NCBI GenBank assembly: GCA_002320595.1
Contig: DCKB01000027.1
Span: 1 to 37,290, forward strand
DNA: 37,290 nt
Reading direction: 5' to 3'
Source: Christensenella sp. UBA1685
GTDB taxonomy: Bacteria; Bacillota; Clostridia; Christensenellales; CAG-138
A program made the position numbers and the translations under genes. The notes beneath the pieces are model-generated. The model did no database searches and was not told where the DNA came from. It worked only from the letters and a program-made list of their open reading frames with translations. Shown one piece after another: positions 30,533 through 37,290 of this stretch (positions are counted from its first letter, which is position 1; each line of letters starts with the position of its first letter).

Positions 30533-32242
30533 ATGGCCATGGCAAACAAGCAATTTATGACGGTTGACGGCATCCCTGTCGAGATCAACGGCGAAAAAAA
30601 TCTGCTGGAGCTGATCCGCAAGGTCGGTGTGAAAATGCCCACCTTCTGCTACCATTCCGAGCTTTCGATCTATGGCGCATGCCGCATGTGCATGGTGGAA
30701 AACCAGTGGGGCGGCCTGGAGGCTGCGTGCTCCACGCCCCCGAAGGCGGGGATGGAGATCCGCACCAATACGGAGCGCCTGCGCAAGTACCGCAAAATGA
30801 TCCTAGAGCTTCTGCTTGCAAACCACTGCCGGGACTGCACCACCTGTGACAACAACGGCACCTGCAAGCTGCAGGATCTTGCAATGCGCTTCGACATTAA
30901 CGATGTGCGTTTCCCGAATACGGCCGAAAAGCCGAAGATCGAGGATTCCTCTGTCAGCATCGTGCGCGATGCGCACAAGTGCATCCTCTGCGGCGACTGT
31001 GTGCGCATGTGCAACGAGGTGCAGAACGTGGGCGCCATTGATTTTGCGCACCGCGGCTCCAAGATGACCATCAGCACGGCGTTTGACATCCCGCTTGCAG
31101 AATCCCCCTGCGTGGGCTGCGGCCAATGTGCGCAGGCCTGCCCGACGGGCGCCATCGTTGTGAAGAATGACATCGCAAAGGTCTGGAAGGCGCTTGACGA
31201 CCGCGGCACCAAGGTAACCGTGCAGATTGCCCCTGCCGTGCGCGTGGCGCTTGGCCGCGAGCTCGGCATTGCCCCGGGTGAAAACGCGATGGGCAGGATC
31301 GTTGCCGCGCTCAGGCGCATGGGCTTTGACGAGATCTATGATACCTCCACAAGCGCGGACCTCACCGTGCTTGAGGAATCGAACGAGCTTGCAAAGCGCC
31401 TTGGCGAAGGCAAGGCGGAGCTGCCGCTGTTCTCTTCCTGCTGCCCGGCCTGGGTGCGCTATTGCGAAACGCGCTATCCCGAACTGATGGAGCATGTTTC
31501 CACCTGCAAGTCCCCGATGCAGATGTTTGCTGCGGTAATCCGCGAGAACAACCGCACCTCCAGCCGCAAATGTGTGCATGTGGCGGTCATGCCCTGCACG
31601 GCGAAGAAGTTTGAAGCGGTGCGCGACGAGTTTAAGGTGGAAGGCAAGCAGGATGTGGATTATGTGCTCACAACGCAGGAGCTCGTGCGCATGATCAAAG
31701 AATCCGGCATCATGTTCCGCGATATTGAACCCGAAGCGGTGGATATGCCCTTTGGCACGATGACCGGCGCCGGCGTAATCTTCGGCGTAACCGGCGGTGT
31801 GACGGAGGCCGTATTGCGCCGCCTTGCGTCTGACAAGAGCAACACGGCTCTGATGTCCATCGCCTACACCGGCGTGCGCGGCATGGAAGGCGTGAAGGAA
31901 GCCCGCGTGATGGTGGGCGAAAAGGAAGTGCGCATCGGCGTTGTGAGCGGCCTGAAGAACGCTTCCGACCTGATCGAACGCATCAAGGCGGGCGAACACT
32001 TCGATTTTGTTGAGGTGATGGCATGCCCCGGCGGCTGCGTCAGCGGCGGCGGGCAGCCCTTCGCATCCAACATGGAAAGAGAAAAGCGCGGCGCGGGGCT
32101 TTACTCCGCCGATAAGCTTTGCAGCATCAAGCGTTCGGAAGAAAACCCGCTGATGATGTCGCTTTACAACGGCATCCTCAAGGGCCGCGTGCACGAGCTG
32201 CTGCATGTTCATTACCATGGTGCAAAACAGGAGGATCACTGA
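30533..32242 (+). CDS. hydA: Electron-bifurcating [FeFe]-hydrogenase catalytic subunit HydA
   Basis: The 569-residue subunit has a plant-type [2Fe-2S] cluster (Cys39/50/53/66), a His-Cys3 [4Fe-4S] (His98, Cys102/105/111), two ferredoxin-type [4Fe-4S] clusters (Cys150/153/156/160 and 193/196/199/203), and the H-cluster domain with intact motifs: SSCCPAW (301-307), MPCTAKK (353-359) and EVMACPGGC (494-502). These intact motifs contrast with those of the HydS protein nearby. With HydB and HydC it would form H2 from NADH and reduced ferredoxin, or run in reverse. The maturases HydE, HydF and HydG are not in the window. ATG 30533 follows AAGGAGG at 6 nt. Confidence 0.97.
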   Translation: MAMANKQFMTVDGIPVEINGEKNLLELIRKVGVKMPTFCYHSELSIYGACRMCMVENQWGGLEAACSTPPKAGMEIRTNTERLRKYRKMILELLLANHCRDCTTCDNNGTCKLQDLAMRFDINDVRFPNTAEKPKIEDSSVSIVRDAHKCILCGDCVRMCNEVQNVGAIDFAHRGSKMTISTAFDIPLAESPCVGCGQCAQACPTGAIVVKNDIAKVWKALDDRGTKVTVQIAPAVRVALGRELGIAPGENAMGRIVAALRRMGFDEIYDTSTSADLTVLEESNELAKRLGEGKAELPLFSSCCPAWVRYCETRYPELMEHVSTCKSPMQMFAAVIRENNRTSSRKCVHVAVMPCTAKKFEAVRDEFKVEGKQDVDYVLTTQELVRMIKESGIMFRDIEPEAVDMPFGTMTGAGVIFGVTGGVTEAVLRRLASDKSNTALMSIAYTGVRGMEGVKEARVMVGEKEVRIGVVSGLKNASDLIERIKAGEHFDFVEVMACPGGCVSGGGQPFASNMEREKRGAGLYSADKLCSIKRSEENPLMMSLYNGILKGRVHELLHVHYHGAKQEDH

Positions 32243-32244
32243 GT

Positions 32245-32493
32245 ATGGTAGAAGTCAGCGTTTGTATCGGAAGTTCCTGCCATCTGAAAGGCTCTTACAA
32301 CGTGATTCAGGCGTTTCAGCAGATGATTGAGGAAAATGGCCTGCATGACAAGGTGGATTTTAAGGCCACGTTCTGCATGCGCCAATGCAGTTGCAGCGGC
32401 GTCGCCGTTTCCGTGAATGGGCAGGTGTACAGCGTAATGCCCGATACGGCGCGCGAATTCTTCAGCACGACCATTCTTCCGCTCGCCCAATAA
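32245..32493 (+). CDS. Small thioredoxin-like [2Fe-2S] protein following hydA
   Basis: This 82-residue protein has cysteines at 7, 12, 44 and 48, plus Cys50, in a VCIGSSCHLKG and CMRQCSCSG arrangement, like the stand-alone [2Fe-2S] NuoE-type domain. It starts 2 nt after hydA, with CAGGAGG upstream, and a terminator follows. Similar small ferredoxins occur at the end of some hydrogenase operons and could accept or donate electrons for the complex. Its exact partner is not known. Confidence 0.82.
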   Translation: MVEVSVCIGSSCHLKGSYNVIQAFQQMIEENGLHDKVDFKATFCMRQCSCSGVAVSVNGQVYSVMPDTAREFFSTTILPLAQ

Positions 32494-32520
32494 GCGAAGG
32501 GAAAGATTGGTAAAAAAAGA

Positions 32521-32559
32521 AAACGGTTCCCGCCCCCAAATGAGGGGTGGGAGCCGTTT
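32521..32559. terminator. Terminator of the hydrogenase operon
   Basis: A 16-bp stem (32521-32536 with 32544-32559, two G-T wobbles) around a 7-nt loop. The T tract on the plus side is short (TTTGTGCGTT). On the minus strand it is followed by a strong T run. Confidence 0.6.
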
Positions 32560-32758
32560 GTGCGTTGAAATGGGGAAAAACCGCTGGATTTGCAGGGGAG
32601 TGTGGAACAAAAGATTGTAAAAAAATTAACGCAAATACGAGGCATAGCTTCGCTCTGCGTTTGACGAACATTTTACATGATGCGGATTATGGATTTGACC
32701 TCCCGGCGGTATACTCGCCTTGATATCAAAGATGAAACAATGTTTGGGAGGTTTCCGA

Positions 32759-34315
32759 ATGAAAAAGTATTGTGCAATGATTCTCACCCTGCTGCTGTCC
32801 ATCGCTGCCTTTGTGGGCTGCGCTGCCAAAGCACCGGCTTCAACGCCCACAGCCGCCCCCACTGCTGCGCAGACGAGCGCGCCCGCTCCCGCGCCCACGC
32901 AAACGCTTGCCGGCGCACAGGATCAGGCGGCAGCGCCGAAGTATGTGTTCCTGTTCATTGGAGACGGCATGAGCTATCCACAATTTCAGGCGGCTGCCGA
33001 TTACCTCGGCGCAGTTGCGGACACGGATGAGGACGGCATCCTTGCTGGTTCCGAATCCCTGAACTTTATGGAATTCCCCGTAGCAGGCAGCGCGAATACC
33101 TACGATTCAAGCTCTTTTTGCCCGGATTCCGCATCCACGGCCACTTCAATTGCAACGGGGTATAAAACGTATTCCGGCGTAATCAATATGGATGAAGGCA
33201 AGACCACCGAATATGAAACGATTGCGGAAAAGGCCCATGCACAGCTTGGCTTTAAGGTCGGCGTGATTTCCAGCGTGAACTTGAACCATGCGACGCCCGC
33301 GGCATTCTATGCGCATCAGGCAAGCCGCAACAATTACTATGAGATTGGCCTTGAACTGATTGAAAGCGGTTTTGAATACTTCGCGGGCGGCGGGCTGAAA
33401 AAGGTTACCGGCAATGAAGGCACAGAGACAGACCTTTACGAATTGGCCGCTCAGGCGGGCTACAAGGTCGTCATGACGCAGGCGGAGGCTGAAGCCGTTA
33501 CCGCTGCGGATGGAAAGGTACTCATCATTGACGAGCATCTGGCGGATTCCGATGCATTCCAATACGAAAACGACCGTCCGGAAGGCGATTGGGCTCTTGC
33601 GGACTATGTGGAAAAGGGGATTGAGGTGCTTGACAATGAGACCGGCTTCTTTATGATGGTGGAAGGCGGAAAGATCGACTGGGCGTGCCATGCGAATGAC
33701 GCAGGCTCCACCATTGCGGATACCATCGCCATGGCGGATGCAGTGGATGTCGCAATTGCGTTTGCAAAGACACATCCGGAAGAAACGCTCATCCTTGTCA
33801 CCGGAGACCATGAAACCGGCGGCTTGACCATCGGCTATGCGGGAACGGATTACGACACCTACCTTGCCAATCTCCAAAATCAAAAGATTTCCTATGCGAA
33901 GTACGACAGCGACTATGTGGCTGCTTACAAGGAAAACGGAACTTCCTTCGAGGATGTGCTTAAGGATGTGGAAACCCTGTTTGGCCTGAAAGCGGAAGGC
34001 GATGCGGAAGCCGACAAGCTTGTGCTCAATGAATACGAACTCGGCCTGCTCAAATCCGCTTACGATAAGACCATGGCTGCGGAAGCCGCGGAGCTGACGC
34101 AGGCGGAATACATCCTCTATGGCACGTATGAGCCGCTGAGCGTGACCATCACGCATCTTCTGAACAATAAGTCCGGCATTAACTTTGCCTCTTATGCGCA
34201 CACCGGCCTTCCGGTTGCAGTGTTTGCAGAGGGGGCGGGCCAGGAGCAGTTTGAAGGGTACTATGACAATACCGAAATCTATGCAAAGCTCGCGGCGCTG
34301 CTGAACGTGGCGTGA
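32759..34315 (+). CDS. Alkaline phosphatase, putative lipoprotein
   Basis: The 518-residue PhoA-family enzyme begins with a hydrophobic signal ending in FVGC (Cys21), which suggests a lipoprotein, then a Pro/Ala/Thr-rich spacer to residue 60. Family motifs are FIGDGMSY (Asp69, metal), PDSASTATSIATGYKT (nucleophile Ser124), HATPAAFYAHQASR, EGGKIDWACHAND and TGDHETGG. It would release phosphate from monoesters outside the cell. ATG 32759 follows GGGAGG at 7 nt. A PhoP box is not obvious, and I found no convincing promoter in the 200 bp upstream. A hairpin terminator follows. Confidence 0.92.
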   Translation: MKKYCAMILTLLLSIAAFVGCAAKAPASTPTAAPTAAQTSAPAPAPTQTLAGAQDQAAAPKYVFLFIGDGMSYPQFQAAADYLGAVADTDEDGILAGSESLNFMEFPVAGSANTYDSSSFCPDSASTATSIATGYKTYSGVINMDEGKTTEYETIAEKAHAQLGFKVGVISSVNLNHATPAAFYAHQASRNNYYEIGLELIESGFEYFAGGGLKKVTGNEGTETDLYELAAQAGYKVVMTQAEAEAVTAADGKVLIIDEHLADSDAFQYENDRPEGDWALADYVEKGIEVLDNETGFFMMVEGGKIDWACHANDAGSTIADTIAMADAVDVAIAFAKTHPEETLILVTGDHETGGLTIGYAGTDYDTYLANLQNQKISYAKYDSDYVAAYKENGTSFEDVLKDVETLFGLKAEGDAEADKLVLNEYELGLLKSAYDKTMAAEAAELTQAEYILYGTYEPLSVTITHLLNNKSGINFASYAHTGLPVAVFAEGAGQEQFEGYYDNTEIYAKLAALLNVA

Positions 34316-34337
34316 GACCTGCGCGGGTGAATTTGGC

Positions 34338-34366
34338 GGCGGGGCGCAAAGCCCCGCCCTTTGTTT
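34338..34366 (+). terminator. Terminator of the alkaline phosphatase gene
   Basis: GGCGGGGC-GCAAA-GCCCCGCC followed by CTTTGTTT, 23 nt after the stop. Confidence 0.8.
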
Positions 34367-34397
34367 GAACATGGAACCAGGTTTTTTGGAGGGAACA

Positions 34398-35549
34398 ATG
34401 AAACGTTTACTTGGCCGCAGGAGCGATTACCTGCCCGTATTGGTGTGCCTGCTGGCGATCTTTGTGCTGCTTCTGCCGACAGGCTATGAGGATGCGCAAA
34501 TCTATCAGGAGGCGGAGCATTGCCGCGCGCGCGTGACAGCATGTGATGATTCAAGCATCATTGATACGGGGCTTGTGCGCGCAGGTGAACAGCGCTGTAC
34601 GCTCCTGCTGCTCAGCGGCAGCTTTAAGGGAGAGGAGGCGACGGGAATCAACATGCTGAACGGTTCGTTGGAACAGGATAAGCTGTTTGTGCCGGGAGAT
34701 ACAGCGCTTGTGCTTGTGAACCAAAAGGATGGAGCGATAACCTCTGTCAGCATGGTGGACCATTACCGGCTTCATGCGGAACTGCTTCTTGCAGGGCTTT
34801 TTGTGGCGCTTCTTGTGCTCTTTGCCGGGCGCACGGGCGTGCGTGCGCTGCTTTCAGTGGCGTTGACCGTGCTTGCGGTTTGGAAGGTGTTGGTGCCCTG
34901 CTATCTGCGCGGGGCAAATCCGGTTTGGGTGGGCCTTGGCGTAACGCTGTTTCTGACGGTGCTCATCATTTCGCTTGTGTACGGATTTGACCGGCGCGCG
35001 GCGGCGGCGGTCTCAGGCGCAGCACTTGGCGTGCTTGTGGCCTGCCTGATGGGCATGGCTTTTACAGATTTGTTCCAAATTCACGGGGCGGTGATGAGCT
35101 ATTCCGAAAGCCTGCTTTACAGCGGGTATCAGGATTTGAATCTGACGCGCATCTTCATGGCGAGCATCTTTATCGGCGCATCGGGCGCGGTGATGGACCT
35201 TGCGGTGGATATTACCTCCGCTGTGCGCGAGGTGGTGGAGAAGAAGCCTGAAATCGGCTGGAAGGAGGCTGCGCAAAGCGGCATGAACGTTGGCCGGGCA
35301 GCAATGGGTACAATGACGACCACGCTTCTGCTCGCCTATTCGGGCGGGTATATCTCTTTGCTGATGGTGTTTATGGCGCAGGGCACGCCGTTGGACAACA
35401 TCCTGAATTACAAATACGTTTCGGCGGAAATCCTGCACACGATCGTGGGCAGCTTTGGGCTTTGCACGGTCGCGCCATTCACGGCGCTTACAAGCGGCAT
35501 CCTGCTGACGGGGCGGCGGAACGGCGCGCCGGAACCGGCCGCGGAATGA
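34398..35549 (+). CDS. YibE/F family membrane protein
   Basis: The 383-residue protein has an N-terminal membrane helix, a soluble segment of about 120 residues, and about six to seven C-terminal helices. The family segment from about residue 255 (GASGAVMDLAVDITSAVREV) through TMTTTLLLAYSGGYISLL is characteristic of YibE/F-like proteins. The function of the family is not established; a permease role is commonly inferred. ATG 34398 is preferred over an upstream in-frame start at 34365 because TTGGAGGGAACA directly precedes it. A bidirectional terminator separates it from the convergent sortase gene. Confidence 0.85.
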   Translation: MKRLLGRRSDYLPVLVCLLAIFVLLLPTGYEDAQIYQEAEHCRARVTACDDSSIIDTGLVRAGEQRCTLLLLSGSFKGEEATGINMLNGSLEQDKLFVPGDTALVLVNQKDGAITSVSMVDHYRLHAELLLAGLFVALLVLFAGRTGVRALLSVALTVLAVWKVLVPCYLRGANPVWVGLGVTLFLTVLIISLVYGFDRRAAAAVSGAALGVLVACLMGMAFTDLFQIHGAVMSYSESLLYSGYQDLNLTRIFMASIFIGASGAVMDLAVDITSAVREVVEKKPEIGWKEAAQSGMNVGRAAMGTMTTTLLLAYSGGYISLLMVFMAQGTPLDNILNYKYVSAEILHTIVGSFGLCTVAPFTALTSGILLTGRRNGAPEPAAE

Positions 35550-35554
35550 CGCAA

Positions 35555-35580
35555 AATCGGGGCGGAAATCCGCCCCGATT
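35555..35580. terminator. Bidirectional terminator between the YibE/F gene and the sortase gene
   Basis: AATCGGGGCGGA and TCCGCCCCGATT pair perfectly (12 bp). It is flanked by AA on the left and CTTTATT on the right. Confidence 0.82.
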
Positions 35581-35582
35581 CT

Positions 35583-36284
35583 TTATTCCGCATCCGGCGT
35601 TTGCTTTGCCGAAATCACCTCTGCCGATTGGCAGACAACCACGCAGCGCTGTTTGGATGTGCCTGCCGTGCGGTCATAATCCCCATAGCAGGTGATAAGC
35701 GTGACGCGGCTTTCGCCGGAAAGATCCATCACGGTGTTGGGCACGCCGTCGTAAGGATAAAAATCCACGAAGACAACGTAGAAGTATTTCACGGCGCCAT
35801 CTTCGTATTCAATGGCGATTTCATCTCCAACCGCCATGTCCCACAGCACGGAAAAGCGGCCGATTTTCCCTTTCCAGCTTTTGTGGCCGTTGATGAGCGC
35901 ATTGCCCTCTTCGCCGGGGGCGGGGCCGGGTTCATACCAGGCGGCAAGGTCGGGATCGTCCACGGTGTCCATCTGCCCCTGACGTTCGCCTTTCTGAATG
36001 ATGCCAACGGGTACAATGTCCGCCATGATCTCAGCCTTTGTGAAGTAGATCCTCGTAGGGATGGGCTTTACATACGGGGTAGGGGAAGGCGTGGGAACGG
36101 GCGTTTCGGAGACGCCGGGGGTTGCCGTGGCCACAGGCGTGGGGGTAGGGGTGGGCGCCGGAGAGGCAGGCGGTTCGTACTCACCCGGAATAAGCACATA
36201 TTGCCGGACCAGAAGATAAACGCCCGCGATGAGGAACGCGGCGCTCAGCGCATATAAAATAATGTTGACAACTTTTCGCTTCAT
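35583..36284 (-). CDS. Sortase (class D/F-like), membrane-anchored
   Basis: The 233-residue protein has an N-terminal membrane helix (residues 5-25), a Pro/Thr-rich linker (35-76) and a sortase domain. The catalytic residues are His134 (LINGHKSW), Cys199 (TLITCYGDY) and Arg213 (KQRCVVVCQ). Sortases cut an LPxTG-like motif and join the protein to the cell wall or pilus. No LPxTG substrate or pilus gene is nearby, so it is an orphan or a housekeeping enzyme. There is no ribosome binding site before ATG 36284; TATACT ends only 6 nt upstream, which would place the transcript start at the ATG. Confidence 0.88.
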   Translation of the reverse strand: MKRKVVNIILYALSAAFLIAGVYLLVRQYVLIPGEYEPPASPAPTPTPTPVATATPGVSETPVPTPSPTPYVKPIPTRIYFTKAEIMADIVPVGIIQKGERQGQMDTVDDPDLAAWYEPGPAPGEEGNALINGHKSWKGKIGRFSVLWDMAVGDEIAIEYEDGAVKYFYVVFVDFYPYDGVPNTVMDLSGESRVTLITCYGDYDRTAGTSKQRCVVVCQSAEVISAKQTPDAE

Positions 36285-36290
36285 GGGAAC

Positions 36291-36319
36291 AGTATAGCAT
36301 CCGGCCCTGCAAAGCGCAA
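36291..36319 (-). promoter_or_regulatory. Promoter of the sortase gene, predicted leaderless
   Basis: TTGCGC (36314-36319) and TATACT (36291-36296), 17-nt spacer, minus strand. The -10 box ends 6 nt before ATG 36284, so transcription would begin at or next to the start codon. Confidence 0.45.
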
Positions 36320-36368
36320 ACAGAGCCGCACAAGTTCTGTTATTTTTTACATTTTGGCCGCAATGTGG

Positions 36369-36397
36369 TTTACACCTGCCGCGTTGCGCGGTACAAT
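36369..36397 (+). promoter_or_regulatory. Promoter of the SGNH hydrolase gene
   Basis: TTTACA (36369-36374) and TACAAT (36392-36397) with a 17-nt spacer. It starts 85 bp from the divergent sortase start. Confidence 0.72.
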
Positions 36398-36425
36398 TTG
36401 GGAAATAAAAGAAACGGCTGAGAAA

Positions 36426-37070
36426 ATGAAAGAGATTTTGTGCTACGGTGATTCAAACACATGGGGGTTCACACCCACAACAGGCGCACGCTACCCTTAT
36501 GCGGTGCGTTGGCCCGGCGCGCTTGGCGCGCTTCTGGGGAGCGGCTGCCGGATAACCGAAAACGGGGTTAACGGAAGGACGACTGTGTTCAACGACCCGG
36601 ACTTCCCCTGCAGGAACGGAAAAACAGGGCTGGGCTATGCGCTTTGCGCCGGGAAACCCTTCGACCTTGTGATTCTTATGCTTGGCACGAACGACCTGAA
36701 GTTTACGGACGCAGCCGGAGCGGCCCGCGGTGCGGCGGAGCTTGTAGCGCTTTTGCAAAACGCGAACGCGCGCTTTCCGGGTGCGACGGTCGTTTTCCCG
36801 CAGGGAGCGAAGATCCTCCTCGTTTCGCCGTTGCACATCGGCGAAAATGCCGTATCAGAGGGACGCTTTTTCAACCGGGCCGAATCGCTGCGCTTTGCGG
36901 CGCTCTACAAGGCCGCAGCGCAGGAAGCGCGGGTATCCTTTCTCGACGCGGCATGCTGCGCGGAGCCTTCTCCTGTGGAGGGCACCCATCTGTTGCCGGA
37001 AGGCCATGCAGCGCTTGCGCGGGCGCTGGCGGAAAAGGTGCGGGAGATTTTTCCCGAAATGGGCGCATAA
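36426..37070 (+). CDS. SGNH/GDSL hydrolase
   Basis: The 214-residue protein has SGNH blocks: GDSNTWG with nucleophile Ser10 (residues 8-14), ENGVNGRTT around residue 50, MLGTNDL with Asn89 (85-91), and EGTHLLPEGH (185-194), where Glu185 takes the place of the usual Asp of DxxH. Relatives are esterases, lipases or acyl-carbohydrate esterases; no signal peptide is present, so it is cytosolic. ATG 36426 is chosen because MKEILCYGDS fits the family start; upstream in-frame codons reach into the promoter. The ribosome binding site is weak. The second IS copy begins 16 bp after its stop, so the gene is intact. Confidence 0.88.
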   Translation: MKEILCYGDSNTWGFTPTTGARYPYAVRWPGALGALLGSGCRITENGVNGRTTVFNDPDFPCRNGKTGLGYALCAGKPFDLVILMLGTNDLKFTDAAGAARGAAELVALLQNANARFPGATVVFPQGAKILLVSPLHIGENAVSEGRFFNRAESLRFAALYKAAAQEARVSFLDAACCAEPSPVEGTHLLPEGHAALARALAEKVREIFPEMGA

Positions 37071-37086
37071 CCCCCGAAAACAAGCC

Positions 37087-37290
37087 TGTAGGTTTGTCAA
37101 AGATGTTGGACGGTATAGCAACGAAGGAAAAGGTTGGGCGAGCAATACTGTAAAGGGCGCATAGGACGGTTATTGGAGGCTCTTCGATGCACAGCGAGCT
37201 GAGCATCGAAGTCGGCAAGCGAGTAGAAACGATGGGAGTCGTAGAAGCGACGCTGATCCTCACGGTGGCTGCGCTCTACTTTGCCATTGT
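37087..37290 (-). mobile_element. IS481-type insertion sequence, 3' end (second copy, truncated by window)
   Basis: This is the inverted match of 1-206, with the same tip TGTAGGTTTGTC at 37087. The transposase reads on the minus strand and its 3' end points into the window. It lies 16 bp after the SGNH hydrolase stop. Confidence 0.8.
37097..37288 (-). CDS. IS481-type transposase, C-terminal fragment (63 codons)
   Basis: Minus-strand frame from the window edge to TGA 37097-37099. It begins NGKVERSHREDQ and matches the left copy throughout except for the final residue, which is Leu here and Val there. The catalytic Asp residues are outside the window. Confidence 0.8.
   Translation of the reverse strand, partial: NGKVERSHREDQRRFYDSHRFYSLADFDAQLAVHRRASNNRPMRPLQYCSPNLFLRCYTVQHL

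Noticed and set aside
32720..32729. TTGATATCAA before the alkaline phosphatase as another Rex-like site
   Set aside because: The half-sites abut without the 6-nt spacer, so the geometry does not fit the other sites.
1..37290. A 37-kb composite transposon bounded by IS copies
   Set aside because: The cargo is mostly housekeeping and core metabolism (ychF, tilS, hpt, metY-metA, nfn, hyd) with uniform composition. The IS cut points coincide, so an assembly break is simpler.
1..37290. tRNA, rRNA or CRISPR array
   Set aside because: I saw no cloverleaf with a GTTCRA-type loop, no rRNA blocks and no regularly spaced repeats.

Overview
The window reads as a piece of a chromosome from a GC-rich, anaerobic, fermentative member of Clostridia (Bacillota). 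The signs are an electron-bifurcating [FeFe]-hydrogenase (HydABC), an NfnAB transhydrogenase, the redox repressor Rex, a CIRCE element in front of hsp20, a sortase, strong AGGAGG ribosome binding sites, and consensus TTGACA/TATAAT promoters. No genus can be named from the sequence alone. Both ends stop inside the 3' end of the same IS481-type insertion sequence, in inverted orientation and at almost the same internal position. The window is therefore probably a contig that ends in a repeat.

Layout. Region 1-5.3 kb: IS fragment, ECF sigma/anti-sigma pair (minus), divergent DUF1846 gene, a small CBS-pair protein, and a split ThrE-type amino-acid exporter (minus). Region 5.4-9.7 kb: ychF (minus), divergent from tilS-hpt with overlapping -35 boxes, then a small P-loop kinase and a decayed arsenate reductase (arsC) remnant. 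Region 9.7-15.6 kb (minus): a serine beta-lactamase-like hydrolase, a DUF1292 protein with a cysteine-rich tail, and a heterodimeric ABC exporter. Region 16-20.6 kb: an iron alcohol dehydrogenase with two Rex-like operators, a repeat-rich gap, CIRCE-hsp20, and a metY-metA operon (minus).

The core is 20.9-32.5 kb, all on the plus strand: a LysR regulator, then nfnA-nfnB-rex, then hydS (a sensory-type [FeFe]-hydrogenase with a PAS domain), a SpoIIE-type PP2C phosphatase, hydC-hydB-hydA and a small [2Fe-2S] thioredoxin-like protein. By family knowledge, HydABC couples NADH and reduced ferredoxin oxidation to H2 formation, NfnAB exchanges electrons between NADH/ferredoxin and NADPH, and Rex reads NADH/NAD+. 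HydS with the phosphatase looks like an H2 or redox sensor with a protein-dephosphorylation output whose target is not encoded here. An 18-bp palindrome of form T[TC]GATA-N6-TATC[AG]A occurs twice before the alcohol dehydrogenase and once before nfnA, and is a candidate variant Rex box linking ethanol and hydrogen metabolism. The nfnA leader also holds an intrinsic-terminator hairpin overlapped by a possible 24-codon leader ORF.

The last part (32.7-37.1 kb) has a lipoprotein alkaline phosphatase, a YibE/F membrane protein, an orphan sortase (minus, possibly leaderless) and a small SGNH hydrolase, followed within 20 bp by the second IS copy.
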